From Ideonella livida (GTDB lineage: Bacteria > Pseudomonadota > Gammaproteobacteria > Burkholderiales > Burkholderiaceae_C), in contig NZ_JAAGOH010000002.1 in NCBI RefSeq assembly GCF_010499455.1, forward strand, positions 248,001-312,000: a DNA stretch of 64,000 bases, read 5' to 3'. Positions 38,973 through 48,426 of this stretch are shown one piece after another. Positions within the stretch are counted from its first letter, which is position 1; every line of letters starts with the position of its first letter. A program made the translations under genes and the position numbers. Below the pieces are notes generated by a model, which made no database searches, was not told where the DNA came from, and saw only the letters and a list, made by a program, of their open reading frames with translations.

Positions 38973-39704
38973 ATGAAACTCAGCCAGATCCTGTTCTCCC
39001 AGGGCTTCGGCACCCGCCGGGCCTGCGAAGGCCTGGTGTGGAACGAGCTGGTGCGCCTGGGCACCGGCCCCGACGCCCGCCTGCTGGACGACCCCCACGA
39101 AGACCTGCCCACCGAGGGCCTGGTGCTCACCGTCGAGGGCAAGCCCTGGCCCTTCCATGCCAAGGCCCTGGTGCTGCTGCACAAGCCCGCCGGCTACGAG
39201 TGCTCGCAAAAGCCCAAGCACCACCCCAGCGTGATGACCCTGCTGCCCGCCCCGCTGCGTAACCGCGGCGTGCAGCCCATCGGCCGGCTGGACGAGGACA
39301 CCACCGGCCTGCTGCTGCTCACCGAGGACGGCACCCTCATCCACAAGCTCACCTCACCCAAGCACCATGTGCCCAAGGTCTACGAGGTGCGCTGCAAGCA
39401 CCCGGTGGAACCGGCCCAGGTGCAGCGCCTGCTGGACGGCGTCGTGCTCGATGACGACCCCGCCCCGGTGCGCGCCGCGGCCTGCGAGGCGGTGGACACC
39501 CACCACCTGCGCCTGACGCTGACCGAGGGCAAGTACCACCAGGTCAAGCGCATGATCGCCGCCATCGGCAACCGCTGCGAAGGCCTGCACCGCAGCGCCT
39601 TCGGCCACCTCACCATCCCGGCGGCGCTGGCCCCGGGCCAGTGGTGCTGGGTGGACGGCTGGCAGCCGCCGGCCACCCCGGCCGCCCCCGCACCACAGGC
39701 CTGA
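38973..39704 (+). CDS. rsuA: RsuA-family 16S rRNA pseudouridine synthase
   Basis: A 243-residue enzyme started at MKLSQILFSQGFGTRRACEGLV, an S4-like RNA-binding domain. The catalytic domain has Asp107 in GRLDEDTTGLLLLTEDG, then VPKVYEVRCKHPVE and GKYHQVKRMIAAIGNRCEGLHR. The family isomerises U516 of 16S rRNA. RsuA is preferred over RluB/E/F by the KPAGYECSQKPKHHPSVM block. It is 52 nt after fcs but appears to have its own promoter. Confidence 0.87.
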   Translation: MKLSQILFSQGFGTRRACEGLVWNELVRLGTGPDARLLDDPHEDLPTEGLVLTVEGKPWPFHAKALVLLHKPAGYECSQKPKHHPSVMTLLPAPLRNRGVQPIGRLDEDTTGLLLLTEDGTLIHKLTSPKHHVPKVYEVRCKHPVEPAQVQRLLDGVVLDDDPAPVRAAACEAVDTHHLRLTLTEGKYHQVKRMIAAIGNRCEGLHRSAFGHLTIPAALAPGQWCWVDGWQPPATPAAPAPQA

Positions 39705-39720
39705 GGCTTCCCCGCCGTCC

Positions 39721-41640
39721 ATGGCCGCCACCGCGCCCCAGCCGCCCACGGTCGTGCCCTCGGTCGTGCCCGCGGCGCAGGCGCAGCCCCCGGCCGCCAC
39801 CGCGCCGGGCCCCAGCGCCGAGGCACGCGAGCGGGCGGCCCTGGACCAGGTGACCGCCCTCTACCGGCAATCGGTCTACCGCTGGCTGGGGGGCGCTGGC
39901 TTTGCCGGCCTGCTGGCCTGGTCGCTGGCCATGATCGACGCCCGCAGCGCCTGGCTGTGGCTGGCGATCAAGGCCACCGTGCTGGCCGGCGAGTTGGCCA
40001 ACGCCTGGGCCTGGCACCGCGGCGCGGCCACCCGGCTTGCCCCGGCCGTCTGGCGCCGACGCCACGGGCTGGGCTCCACCCTGGACGGCCTGGGCTGGGG
40101 GCTGGTGGCCCTGTGGTTCCTGCCCAGCGTGGACGGCTGGCGCGACGGCCTGCTGGTGGCCGGCCTGCTGGGCATCGCCTCACTGGGCATGTTCTCCCTG
40201 TCGGCGGTGTCGGCCCACGCGGTGCGCTTCATGGCCGGCGCGCTCGGCCCCCTGGTGCTGACCCAGGTGCCGCGCTGGCCGGAACCCGACGCCCTGGTCA
40301 TGGGGGTGGGCATCCTGATCTACATGGCCGTGGTGGCCCTGCAGGGCCGGCGAACCGAGGCGCGGCAGGTGGAGCTGCTGCGCCTGCGCTTTGACAATGC
40401 CCGGATGCTGGCGCAGCTGGAGCAGGCGCTGGCCGCCGCCCGGGAATCCGACGCCACCAAGACCCGCTTTCTGGCCACGGTGAGCCACGAGCTGCGCACC
40501 CCGCTCAACGGCGTCACCGGCCTGACCCAGCTGCTGCAGCTCGAACCCCATCTGCCGGGCCAGGTGCCCCGCCTGACCGCCCTGCGCCAAAGTGCCGACC
40601 ACCTGCACCTGCTCATCAACGACGTGCTGGACCTGGCCCGCAGCGAGTTTGGCCGCCTAGCCCTGGCGCCGGTGCCCACCGCGCTGGCGCCGCTGGTGCA
40701 GGGCATCGCCGCCTTGCTGCACGGCGTGGCCCATGACAAGGGCCTGACGCTGCAGCTGCGGCTGCAGCCCGGCCTGCCCGACTGCGTGGCGGTGGACCCG
40801 GCGCGCCTGCGCCAGATCCTGCTGAACCTCCTGGGCAATGCCCTGAAGTTCACCCCCCAGGGCGAGGTCTCGCTGACCGTGGCCCGCGAGGGCGACTGGC
40901 TGCAGTTTGTGGTGCAGGACGGCGGACCGGGCGTGCCACCCGCCGAGCGGGAACGCATCTTTGAGGCCTTTGCCCAGGGCCAGGCGGCCCACCACAGTGC
41001 GCAGCCTGGCAGCGGCCTGGGGCTGACCATCGCCCGCGAGCTGGCCCATGCCATGGGCGGCGGCTTGGCGTGCGTGGACAGCCCGGCACCGGGCGCCCGC
41101 TTTGAGCTGCGCCTGCCCTGCCGGCCGGCCCCAACACCGTGCGCCCCGCCCGCGGAGCCTCCCGCAGAACCCCACGCAGAACCCCCCGCACAAGCGCACG
41201 CGCCCTTGACGCAGGCCCCCACCGCCCGGGCAGGCGCGGACATCCTGGTGGCCGAGGACAACGCGGTCAACGCCGAGATCACCCTGGCCCTGCTGGACCA
41301 CCTGGGCCACCGCGGCCAGTGGGTGCCCGACGGCTACCATGCCCTCCAGGCGCTGCGCGAGCGGGCACAGCAGGGCCAGCGGATGTACGACCTGGTGCTC
41401 ATGGACGGCCAGATGCCCCTGCTGGACGGCTGGCAGGCCACACGCCAATGGCGGGCCCAGGAAGCCGCCGCCCCCGACGGCCGGCCCCGTCTGCCCATCG
41501 TCGCGCTGACCGCCAGCGCCCTGCCCGGCGACCGCGAGCTGGCGCTGCTGGCCGGCATGGACGACCTGCTGGCCAAGCCCTTCACCCGCGAGGCCCTGGC
41601 ACAGTTGCTGGACCACTGGCTGCCCGCCGCGCACGGATAA
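39721..41640 (+). CDS. Hybrid sensor histidine kinase with C-terminal receiver
   Basis: 639 residues. A Pro/Ala-rich start is followed by about six membrane helices (about 55-205) with little periplasmic loop, so the signal is probably sensed in the membrane. The H-box has His256 (ATVSHELRTPLNG), then an HATPase domain (NLLGNALKFTPQG, DGGPGVPPAERERIFEAF, GSGLGLTIA). An AEPPAEP-rich linker (about 475-495) joins the receiver, whose acceptor is Asp562 (LVLMDGQMPLLDG). No HPt domain or regulator gene is adjacent, so the output route is unknown. It starts 16 nt after rsuA. Confidence 0.9.
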   Translation: MAATAPQPPTVVPSVVPAAQAQPPAATAPGPSAEARERAALDQVTALYRQSVYRWLGGAGFAGLLAWSLAMIDARSAWLWLAIKATVLAGELANAWAWHRGAATRLAPAVWRRRHGLGSTLDGLGWGLVALWFLPSVDGWRDGLLVAGLLGIASLGMFSLSAVSAHAVRFMAGALGPLVLTQVPRWPEPDALVMGVGILIYMAVVALQGRRTEARQVELLRLRFDNARMLAQLEQALAAARESDATKTRFLATVSHELRTPLNGVTGLTQLLQLEPHLPGQVPRLTALRQSADHLHLLINDVLDLARSEFGRLALAPVPTALAPLVQGIAALLHGVAHDKGLTLQLRLQPGLPDCVAVDPARLRQILLNLLGNALKFTPQGEVSLTVAREGDWLQFVVQDGGPGVPPAERERIFEAFAQGQAAHHSAQPGSGLGLTIARELAHAMGGGLACVDSPAPGARFELRLPCRPAPTPCAPPAEPPAEPHAEPPAQAHAPLTQAPTARAGADILVAEDNAVNAEITLALLDHLGHRGQWVPDGYHALQALRERAQQGQRMYDLVLMDGQMPLLDGWQATRQWRAQEAAAPDGRPRLPIVALTASALPGDRELALLAGMDDLLAKPFTREALAQLLDHWLPAAHG

Positions 41641-41649
41641 TCCCGCTCC

Positions 41650-42615
41650 ATGCTTGTCTACCGAGGCCATCGCCCCCCCCTGGCCGGCGACCCCGGCTGC
41701 GCCCTGACCATCGGCAACTTCGATGGCGTGCACCGCGGCCACCAAGCCATGCTGGCGCTGCTGAACAACGAAGCCCGCCACCGCGGCCTGCGTAGCTGCG
41801 TCATGACCTTCGAGCCCCATCCGCGCGACTGGTTCGCGGCGCAGGCCGGCAAGCCCGAGCAGGCGCCCCTGCGCATCGCCACCCTGCGCGACAAGCTGCA
41901 GGAACTGGAGCGCTGCGGCGTCGACGAGGTGGTGCTGATGCGCTTTGACCCGCGCCTGGCCGGCCAGAGCCCTCAGGACTTCATCTCCCAGGTCCTGGTG
42001 GGGGGCTTCCACGCACGCTACGTGCTGGTGGGCGATGACTTCCGCTTCGGCGCCAAGCGCGCCGGCGACTACACCCTGCTGGACACGGCCGGCGGACTGC
42101 AGGGCTTTGACGTGGCCCGCATGATGAGCTATGAAGTGCACGGCCTGCGCGTGTCCTCGTCGGCCGTGCGCGAGGCCCTGGCCGCGGGCGACATGCGCGG
42201 CGCCGCCCGCCTGCTGGGCAGGCCTTACGCCATCACCGGCCATGTGGTGCATGGCCGCAAGCTGGGCCGCGACCTGGGGTTCCGTACCCTCAACCTGCGC
42301 TTTCCCTCGCGCCGCCCGGCGGCCATGGGCATCTTTGTCGTGGCGGTGCATGGCCTGGGGCCCAGCCCGCTGCCGGGCGTGGCCAGCCTGGGCGTGCGGC
42401 CCACGGTGGAAGATGCCGGCCGGGTGCTGCTCGAGGTCCACTGCCTGGACTGGCCCGCGGGGCTGGCCCTGGAGGGCGGCTACGCCCGCATCCTGCAGGT
42501 GGACCTGATGCACAAGCTGCACGACGAGCGCCGCTACCCCTCGCTGGAAGCCCTGCGCGAGGGCATCGCCCAGGACGTGACCGACGCCCGCGCCTGGTGG
42601 CGCACCCAGGGCTGA
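41650..42615 (+). CDS. ribF: Bifunctional riboflavin kinase / FAD synthetase
   Basis: A 321-residue enzyme. The N-terminal FMN adenylyltransferase domain has TIGNFDGVHRGHQAML (HxGH-type) and VGDDFRFGAKRAGD. The C-terminal riboflavin kinase domain has GRPYAITGHVVHGRKLGRDLGFRTLNL and the ASLGVRPTVEDAGRVLLEVH block. It makes FMN and then FAD from riboflavin. It lies 9 nt after the hybrid kinase gene and upstream of ileS, the usual betaproteobacterial order ribF-ileS-lspA. Confidence 0.96.
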   Translation: MLVYRGHRPPLAGDPGCALTIGNFDGVHRGHQAMLALLNNEARHRGLRSCVMTFEPHPRDWFAAQAGKPEQAPLRIATLRDKLQELERCGVDEVVLMRFDPRLAGQSPQDFISQVLVGGFHARYVLVGDDFRFGAKRAGDYTLLDTAGGLQGFDVARMMSYEVHGLRVSSSAVREALAAGDMRGAARLLGRPYAITGHVVHGRKLGRDLGFRTLNLRFPSRRPAAMGIFVVAVHGLGPSPLPGVASLGVRPTVEDAGRVLLEVHCLDWPAGLALEGGYARILQVDLMHKLHDERRYPSLEALREGIAQDVTDARAWWRTQG

Positions 42616-42645
42616 GGCCCACGCGGCACCGGTCGCCCCCCCACT

Positions 42646-42651
42646 TAGAAT
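42646..42651 (+). promoter_or_regulatory. Candidate -10 box (TAGAAT) in the ribF-ileS gap
   Basis: TAGAAT ends 7 nt before an ATG at 42659 that opens a 51-codon frame, the same geometry as at dnaE. It could instead be an ordinary ileS promoter with a leader of about 300 nt. Confidence 0.4.
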
Positions 42652-42658
42652 GCCGCGC

Positions 42659-42814
42659 ATGCCCGCCACCCCGCCATCGCCGCCCGACCTGCGCCATCCC
42701 GGCGCCGTGCCCGCCGGCCGTGGCCGCATCAGCCCACGCCGGGGCTGCCTGCGCTGGCACACCGCCACCCGCCGCCAGACCACCCGCGACCGAATTCTGG
42801 CCGGCGTCGCCTGA
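42659..42814 (+). CDS. Possible small protein or leader peptide before ileS
   Basis: The 347-bp gap between ribF and ileS holds one plus-strand frame with a plausible start signal: 51 codons, MPATPPSPPDLRHPGAV... ending TRDRILAGVA. It is basic and rich in Pro/Arg; about 45 of 51 third positions are G or C, as in real genes here, though any G+C-rich frame can show this. It is not Ile-rich, so classic attenuation is not suggested. I recognise no family. The rest of the gap holds a GAAGGCG ribosome site for ileS and no other clear feature. Confidence 0.3.
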   Translation: MPATPPSPPDLRHPGAVPAGRGRISPRRGCLRWHTATRRQTTRDRILAGVA

Positions 42815-42962
42815 TCCCCAGGCGGCGCTGACCCCCGCCGCGCCATGCCGCGGCCAACGGGACACCGCCGGTCCGGGACTTTCCCTGACCAGCCCCCAAA
42901 GGCCGCAATTAGTGCTGAATTTCCGCCCAGACGCGCCGATCTCCTGAAGGCGCGAGCACGCC

Positions 42963-45902
42963 ATGACCGATTCCAAACCCACCCAAGCCCCCAAGACCGA
43001 CGCCCCCGCCTCGGATCTGCGCGCCACGCTGAACCTGCCCGACACCCCCTTCCCCATGCGTGGGGACCTGCCCAAGCGCGAACCCGCGTGGGTGCAGGAC
43101 TGGAACAGCCAGGACCTCTACCTGAAGCTGCGCGAGGCCCGCAAAGGCGCACCGCTGTTCGTGCTGCACGATGGCCCGCCCTATGCCAACGGCAAGCTGC
43201 ACATCGGCCATGCGCTCAACAAGGTGCTCAAGGACATGATCGTCAAGAGCCGCCAGCTGGGCGGCTTTGACGCGCAATACATCCCCGGCTGGGACTGTCA
43301 CGGTCTGCCCATCGAGAACGCCATCGAAAAGCTGCACGGCCGCAACCTCGGCCGTGACGCCATGCAGGCCAAGAGCCGCGCCTACGCCACCGAACAGATC
43401 GAGCAGCAGCGCGAAGACTTCAAGCGCCTGGGCGTGCTGGGCGACTGGGAACGCCCCTACCGCACCATGGACCCGGCCAACGAGGCCGGCCAGATCCGCG
43501 CCTTCAAGCGCGTGATCGAGCGCGGCTTTGTCTACCGCGGCCTCAAGCCGGTGTACTGGTGCTTTGACTGCGGCTCCAGCCTGGCCGAGTTCGAGATCGA
43601 GTACGCCGACAAGCAGAGCGATACCCTGGACGTGGCCTTTGAGGCCGATGACGCCGCTGCCCTGGCGCGCGCCTTCGGCCTGACCACACTGCCGGAGTCC
43701 CTGGCTTCGGGCGGCAAGAAGGCCTTTGCCGTCATCTGGACCACCACTGCCTGGACCATCCCTGCCAACCAGGCCCTGAACGCCCACCCCGAGCTGGACT
43801 ACGCGCTGGTCGACACGCCGCGCGGCCTGCTGCTGCTGGCCCAGAGCCTGGTGGACAAGTGCCTGGAGCGCTTCGGCCTCACCGGCGAGGTCATCGCCAC
43901 CGCCAAGGGCGAGGCCCTGCGCGGCCTGGTCTTCCGCCACCCGCTGCATGACACGGTCAGCGCCGAGGAAGGCGGCAAGTACAGCTACCAGCGCAAGAGC
44001 CCGCTCTACCTGGCTGACTATGTGACGGCCAGCGACGGCACCGGCATCGTGCACTCGGCCCCAGCCTACGGCGTGGACGACTTCAACTCCTGCGTGGCGC
44101 ATGGGCTGAAGTACGACGACATCCTCAACCCGGTGCAGGGCAACGGCGTCTACGCCGACGAGCTGCCCTTCTTTGGCGGCCAGCACATCTGGAAGGCCGT
44201 GCCGCGCATCTTGGAAGTGCTGGCGCAGAGCGACCGCCTCTTCGCCACCCAGAAGATCACCCACAGCTACCCGCACTGCTGGCGTCACAAGACGCCGGTG
44301 ATCTACCGCGCCGCCGCCCAATGGTTTGTGCGCATGGACGAGGGCGAAGGGGTCTTCACCCAGGACAAGGCCCCCAAGACCCTGCGCCAGCTGGCCCTGG
44401 AGGCCATCGACCACACTGCCTTCTACCCCGAGAGCGGCCGCGCCCGCCTGCGCGACATGATCGCCAACCGGCCGGACTGGTGCATCTCGCGCCAGCGCAG
44501 CTGGGGCGTGCCGGTGCCCTTCTTCCTGCACAAGGACTCGGGTGAGCTGCATCCGCGCACCATGGCCATCCTCGACCAGGCGGCCGACATCGTGGAGCGC
44601 GGCGGCATCGAGGCCTGGAGCCGTGTCACGCCCGAGGAGATCCTGGGCGCCGAAGACGCGGTGCACTACACCAAGAGCACCGACATCCTGGAGGTGTGGT
44701 TCGACTCCGGCTCCACCTTCTGGCATGTGCTGGGCCACCGCACCGGCAGCCACGCCAAGAACTATCCCAACGGTGCCTGCCATGCCGAAGGCCCCGAGGC
44801 CGACCTGTACCTGGAAGGCCATGACCAGCACCGCGGCTGGTTCCACAGCTCGCTGCTGCTGGGCTGCGCCATCTACGGCCGCGCGCCCTACAAGGGCCTC
44901 TTGACCCACGGCTTTGCCACCGACGGCCAGGGCCGCAAGATGAGCAAGAGCCTGGGCAACACCGTCGAGCCGCAGTCGGTCACCAGCAAGCTGGGCGCCG
45001 AGATCGTGCGCCTGTGGGTGGCCGCCACCGACTACTCGGGCGACCTGAACATCGACGACAAGATCCTGGCCCGCGTGGTGGACGCCTACCGGCGCGTGCG
45101 CAACACCCTGCGCTTCCTGCTGGCCAACGTGTCGGACTTCAACCCCGCCACCGACGCCGTGCCCCTGGCCGAGATGCTGGAGATCGACCGCTGGGCCCTG
45201 GCCCGCGCGGGTGAACTGCAGGCCGACATCCTGCGCCACTACGACGCCTACGAGTTCCACCCGGTGGTGGGCAAGCTGCAGGTGTTCTGCTCCGAAGACC
45301 TGGGCGCCTTCTACCTCGACGTGCTCAAGGACCGGCTCTACACCACCGCGCCCAAGAGCTTGGCCCGCCGCAGCGCCCAGACCGCCCTGTGGCAGATCAG
45401 CCACGCCATGCTGCGCTGGATGGCGCCCTTCCTCAGCTTCACCGCCGAGGAAGCCTGGCCCGTGCTGGCCGGCAGCGCCAACCGCGGCTCCATCTTCATG
45501 GAGACCTACTGGCCGTTCACTTCGCCGGATGAGGCGCTGCTGGCCAAGTGGGCGCGCATCCGCGCCATCCGGGAGCTGGCCAACAAGGAGATCGAGGCGG
45601 TGCGCGGCACCGGCGCCGTCGGCGCCTCGCTGCAGGCCACGCTGGCCATCACCGCCGGCCCGGACGACGCAGCCCTGCTGCGCAGCCTGGGCGAGGACCT
45701 GAAGTTCGTCACCATCACCTCCGCCGCGACGGTGGTGGACGGCGAGCATCTGGCCATCACCGTCACCCCCAGCACCGCCCCCAAGTGCGAACGCTGCTGG
45801 CACTACCGCGAGGATGTGGGCGCCCACGGCGACCACCCCACGCTGTGTGGCCGCTGCGTCAGCAACCTGCACGGCGACGGGGAAGCCCGCCACATCGCCT
45901 GA
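42963..45902 (+). CDS. ileS: Isoleucyl-tRNA synthetase
   Basis: A 979-residue class I synthetase of bacterial type. HIGH is at 80-83 ([11 protein letters not shown]). KMSKS is at 659-663 ([10 protein letters not shown]). The editing domain lies between. A C-terminal zinc finger has Cys942, Cys945, Cys962 and Cys965 (CERCW ... CGRC). It charges tRNA-Ile. lspA follows 10 nt after the stop. Confidence 0.98.
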   Translation: MTDSKPTQAPKTDAPASDLRATLNLPDTPFPMRGDLPKREPAWVQDWNSQDLYLKLREARKGAPLFVLHDGPPYANGKLHIGHALNKVLKDMIVKSRQLGGFDAQYIPGWDCHGLPIENAIEKLHGRNLGRDAMQAKSRAYATEQIEQQREDFKRLGVLGDWERPYRTMDPANEAGQIRAFKRVIERGFVYRGLKPVYWCFDCGSSLAEFEIEYADKQSDTLDVAFEADDAAALARAFGLTTLPESLASGGKKAFAVIWTTTAWTIPANQALNAHPELDYALVDTPRGLLLLAQSLVDKCLERFGLTGEVIATAKGEALRGLVFRHPLHDTVSAEEGGKYSYQRKSPLYLADYVTASDGTGIVHSAPAYGVDDFNSCVAHGLKYDDILNPVQGNGVYADELPFFGGQHIWKAVPRILEVLAQSDRLFATQKITHSYPHCWRHKTPVIYRAAAQWFVRMDEGEGVFTQDKAPKTLRQLALEAIDHTAFYPESGRARLRDMIANRPDWCISRQRSWGVPVPFFLHKDSGELHPRTMAILDQAADIVERGGIEAWSRVTPEEILGAEDAVHYTKSTDILEVWFDSGSTFWHVLGHRTGSHAKNYPNGACHAEGPEADLYLEGHDQHRGWFHSSLLLGCAIYGRAPYKGLLTHGFATDGQGRKMSKSLGNTVEPQSVTSKLGAEIVRLWVAATDYSGDLNIDDKILARVVDAYRRVRNTLRFLLANVSDFNPATDAVPLAEMLEIDRWALARAGELQADILRHYDAYEFHPVVGKLQVFCSEDLGAFYLDVLKDRLYTTAPKSLARRSAQTALWQISHAMLRWMAPFLSFTAEEAWPVLAGSANRGSIFMETYWPFTSPDEALLAKWARIRAIRELANKEIEAVRGTGAVGASLQATLAITAGPDDAALLRSLGEDLKFVTITSAATVVDGEHLAITVTPSTAPKCERCWHYREDVGAHGDHPTLCGRCVSNLHGDGEARHIA

Positions 45903-45912
45903 CCTCAAGCCC

Positions 45913-46479
45913 ATGGCCACACCCAGCAACGCCAGCACCGTCACGATGAGCCGAACCGCCGCCCCCCGTCCCCGTGCCCCGCGCCGCTCCGGCGGTTCCT
46001 CCTCCGGTGCGGGCATGGGGGTCTGGCTGGGCCTGGCCGCCGTGCTGGTGCTGCTGGACCAGTTCACCAAGGTCCTGATCCTGGGCCACTTCCAGCTGGG
46101 TGACAGCGTCACCGTCACCTCGTTTTTCAACGTGGTGCGGGTGCACAACCCGGGCGCGGCCTTCTCCTTCCTGGCAGACGCCTCAGGCTGGCAGCGTTGG
46201 TTCTTCACCGGGCTGGCGGTCGTGGCTTCGGGCTTCATCGTCTGGATGCTCAAGAAGCACCCCGGCCAGACGCTGTTCTGCCTGGCCATCAGCCTGATCC
46301 TGGGGGGCGCCATCGGCAACGTGATCGACCGGGTGCTCTACGGTTACGTGGTGGACTTCGTGCAGTTGCACTACGGCGGCTGGGCCTTCCCGGCCTTCAA
46401 TGTGGCCGACTCGGCCATCACCGGCGGCGCCATCGGCCTGATCTGGGACGAGCTGCGCCGCGTGCGCAAGGGCGCCTGA
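45913..46479 (+). CDS. lspA: Prolipoprotein signal peptidase (signal peptidase II)
   Basis: 188 residues from the ATG at 45913 (an ATG at 45946 would also work). After a polar, Arg/Pro-rich N-terminal tail of about 35 residues come four membrane helices. The catalytic aspartates lie in [11 protein letters not shown] and [11 protein letters not shown]. Family block LDQFTKVLI is present in helix 1. It removes signal peptides from lipidated prolipoproteins at the inner membrane. Coupled to ileS as in many bacteria. The N-terminal tail is longer than usual. Confidence 0.95.
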   Translation: MATPSNASTVTMSRTAAPRPRAPRRSGGSSSGAGMGVWLGLAAVLVLLDQFTKVLILGHFQLGDSVTVTSFFNVVRVHNPGAAFSFLADASGWQRWFFTGLAVVASGFIVWMLKKHPGQTLFCLAISLILGGAIGNVIDRVLYGYVVDFVQLHYGGWAFPAFNVADSAITGGAIGLIWDELRRVRKGA

Positions 46480-46524
46480 GCGCCCGCCGGCTACCCTCCG
46501 GGGCCGGATCACGGCGCGGGCTCC

Positions 46525-46530
46525 TACACT
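46525..46530 (+). promoter_or_regulatory. Candidate -10 box (TACACT) directly before the ABC1 kinase gene
   Basis: TACACT ends 6 nt before the ATG at 46537. The gap GGCCCG lacks a Shine-Dalgarno sequence. Confidence 0.35.
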
Positions 46531-46536
46531 GGCCCG

Positions 46537-48270
46537 ATGCTGAGCGACGTCCTGGCCTCCACCCGCGATCTGGGCCGCCTGGCCGAGATCGCCGGCATCC
46601 TCATCCGGCACGGCCTGGGCGACGCGGTGCGCCGCCTGGGCCTGGCCGACGCCTTGGCCGCCGCCGGCCACACCCTGCATTGGCCACATGCCGCCGACCT
46701 GGCGCGCCTGCCCCCGCCGGTGCAACTGCGCCGGGCGCTGGAGGAACTGGGCCCCACCTTCGTCAAGTTCGGCCAGATCCTGGCCGGTCGGGCCGATCTG
46801 CTGCCACCCGAGACTTTGCACGAGCTGGAGCAGCTCCAGACGCGGGTGCCGGCCCTGCCGCTGGTCGAACTGCTGCCCCAGCTTTGTGAAGACCTGGGCG
46901 GTGAGCCCGGCACCGTCTTCGCCCACTTCGACCCCCAGCCCCTGGCCGCCGGCAGCATCGCCCAGGTACACCGCGCCCGCCTGCCTGATGGCACCGAGGT
47001 GGTGGTCAAGATCCGCCGGCCCGGCATCGAGCCGGTGATCGAGGCCGATCTGCGCCTGCTCGAACGCCTGGCCGGCCTGGCCGAGCAGCGCCTGCCCGCG
47101 CTGGCGCCCTACCGGCCTCAGGCCCTGGTGCGCGAATTTGGCCGCTCACTGCGGCGGGAGCTGGACCTGGCCCAGGAAGGCCGCCACGCCGAACGCATGG
47201 CCGCCAACCTGGCGCCCCTGGGCTTCGTGCGCATCCCCCGGGTGCACTGGCCGCTCACCGGGCCGCGGCTCCAGGTGCAGGAGCACATCCAGGGCCTCTC
47301 GGCCCAAGACGTCGGCGCCCTGGGCGCCGCCGGACTGGATCGGCGCCTGCTGGCCCGGCGCGGGGCACAGGCAGTGCTCAAGATGATCGTCGAAGACGGC
47401 TTCTTCCACGCCGACCCCCACCCGGGCAACGTCATCTACCTGCCCGGCAACCAGGTGGCCTTCATCGACTTCGGCATGGTCGGCAGGCTGAGCGCCCGTC
47501 GCCGCGGCGAGCTGCTGGACCTGCTGCTGGGCCTGGTGCAGCGCGAACCTGAACGCGTGGCCGAGGTGCTGATGGACTGGACCGGCGACGCCAGCGGCGC
47601 CCGGCCAGCGGCACTGGAGGCCGAGATCGAGGACTTTGTGGACGAGCACCACGGCACCCCGCTGGCCCAGCTGGACCTGGGCCGGATGCTGGGACAGATC
47701 ACCCAGATCCTGCGGCACCACCAACTGGCCCTGCCGGCCGACCTGGCCCTGCTCATCAAGGCCTTCATCACCCTGGAGGGTCTGGGCCGGGCCCTGGACC
47801 CGGACTTCAACATGGCCAGCGCTGCCCTGCCCCAGCTGCGCCGGCAATTGCGCGCCGGCTACCAACCCGCAGCCCTGGCGCGCCAGGGCTGGCAGGGCCT
47901 GCTGGGCTTGGGGCGGCAGCTGCGGCGCCTGCCCGCCGATCTCGGACGCCTGCTGCGGCGGGCCCGCCACGGGCGGCTGGCCGTGGCGGTGGAGGTGCCG
48001 CACCTGCAGACCCTGGGCCGCCAACTCGACCGGGCGGCCAGCCGCCTGTCGCTGGCACTGGTCACTGCGGCACTGATCATCGGCTCCTCCATCGCCATGA
48101 CGGTGCAGGGCGGCCCGACCCTCTGGGGCCTGCCGGCTTTCGGGCTGCTGGGCTTCCTGGGCGCGGTGATGGGCGGCATGTGGCTGCTGCATGCCATCGC
48201 CCGCGACGGCCGCCGCGCCGAGACCGACACCGAACCGCACGGCCGTCCCCCCGACAGGTTCCAGGATTGA
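46537..48270 (+). CDS. ABC1/AarF/UbiB-family atypical kinase
   Basis: A 577-residue protein. The KxGQ motif is in GPTFVKFGQILAGRADLLP, the Ala-rich loop is AAGSIAQVHRARL and the lysine is in EVVVKIRRPGI. The catalytic/metal block is FFHADPHPGNVIYL ... AFIDFGMVGRLS. Two C-terminal membrane helices (about 508-565) anchor it. UbiB supports ubiquinone synthesis. Because ubiE/ubiJ are not adjacent, I keep the family name rather than ubiB. Confidence 0.88.
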   Translation: MLSDVLASTRDLGRLAEIAGILIRHGLGDAVRRLGLADALAAAGHTLHWPHAADLARLPPPVQLRRALEELGPTFVKFGQILAGRADLLPPETLHELEQLQTRVPALPLVELLPQLCEDLGGEPGTVFAHFDPQPLAAGSIAQVHRARLPDGTEVVVKIRRPGIEPVIEADLRLLERLAGLAEQRLPALAPYRPQALVREFGRSLRRELDLAQEGRHAERMAANLAPLGFVRIPRVHWPLTGPRLQVQEHIQGLSAQDVGALGAAGLDRRLLARRGAQAVLKMIVEDGFFHADPHPGNVIYLPGNQVAFIDFGMVGRLSARRRGELLDLLLGLVQREPERVAEVLMDWTGDASGARPAALEAEIEDFVDEHHGTPLAQLDLGRMLGQITQILRHHQLALPADLALLIKAFITLEGLGRALDPDFNMASAALPQLRRQLRAGYQPAALARQGWQGLLGLGRQLRRLPADLGRLLRRARHGRLAVAVEVPHLQTLGRQLDRAASRLSLALVTAALIIGSSIAMTVQGGPTLWGLPAFGLLGFLGAVMGGMWLLHAIARDGRRAETDTEPHGRPPDRFQD

Positions 48271-48426
48271 AGGCGAGGGCAAGGCGTCCGGCACCGCGGT
48301 CGTTCCGTCAGAGCCCCTTGTCCCGGCAGGGCCTCCGGATCAACCCTCTGGCGCCCCTGGGCCTGCTGGTTGACATTGCGCAAGCAGGACGGCGTCGCCG
48401 GCCTGCCGCACCAGGAGGTCGATCCC

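Noticed and set aside
42909-46319. Minus-strand open frame of over 1100 codons opposite ileS and lspA
   Set aside because: It is antisense to two unmistakable genes, has His/Gly/Val/Ala-rich shadow composition and no recognisable motif. Long antisense frames are expected at this G+C content.
46537-48270. Calling the ABC1 kinase UbiB
   Set aside because: Motifs fit the whole family, and ubiE/ubiJ neighbours that would support UbiB are missing.
48371-48400. TTGACA -35 promoter before the DUF2189 gene
   Set aside because: TTGACA is perfect, but no TAnnnT element lies 16-18 bp downstream.
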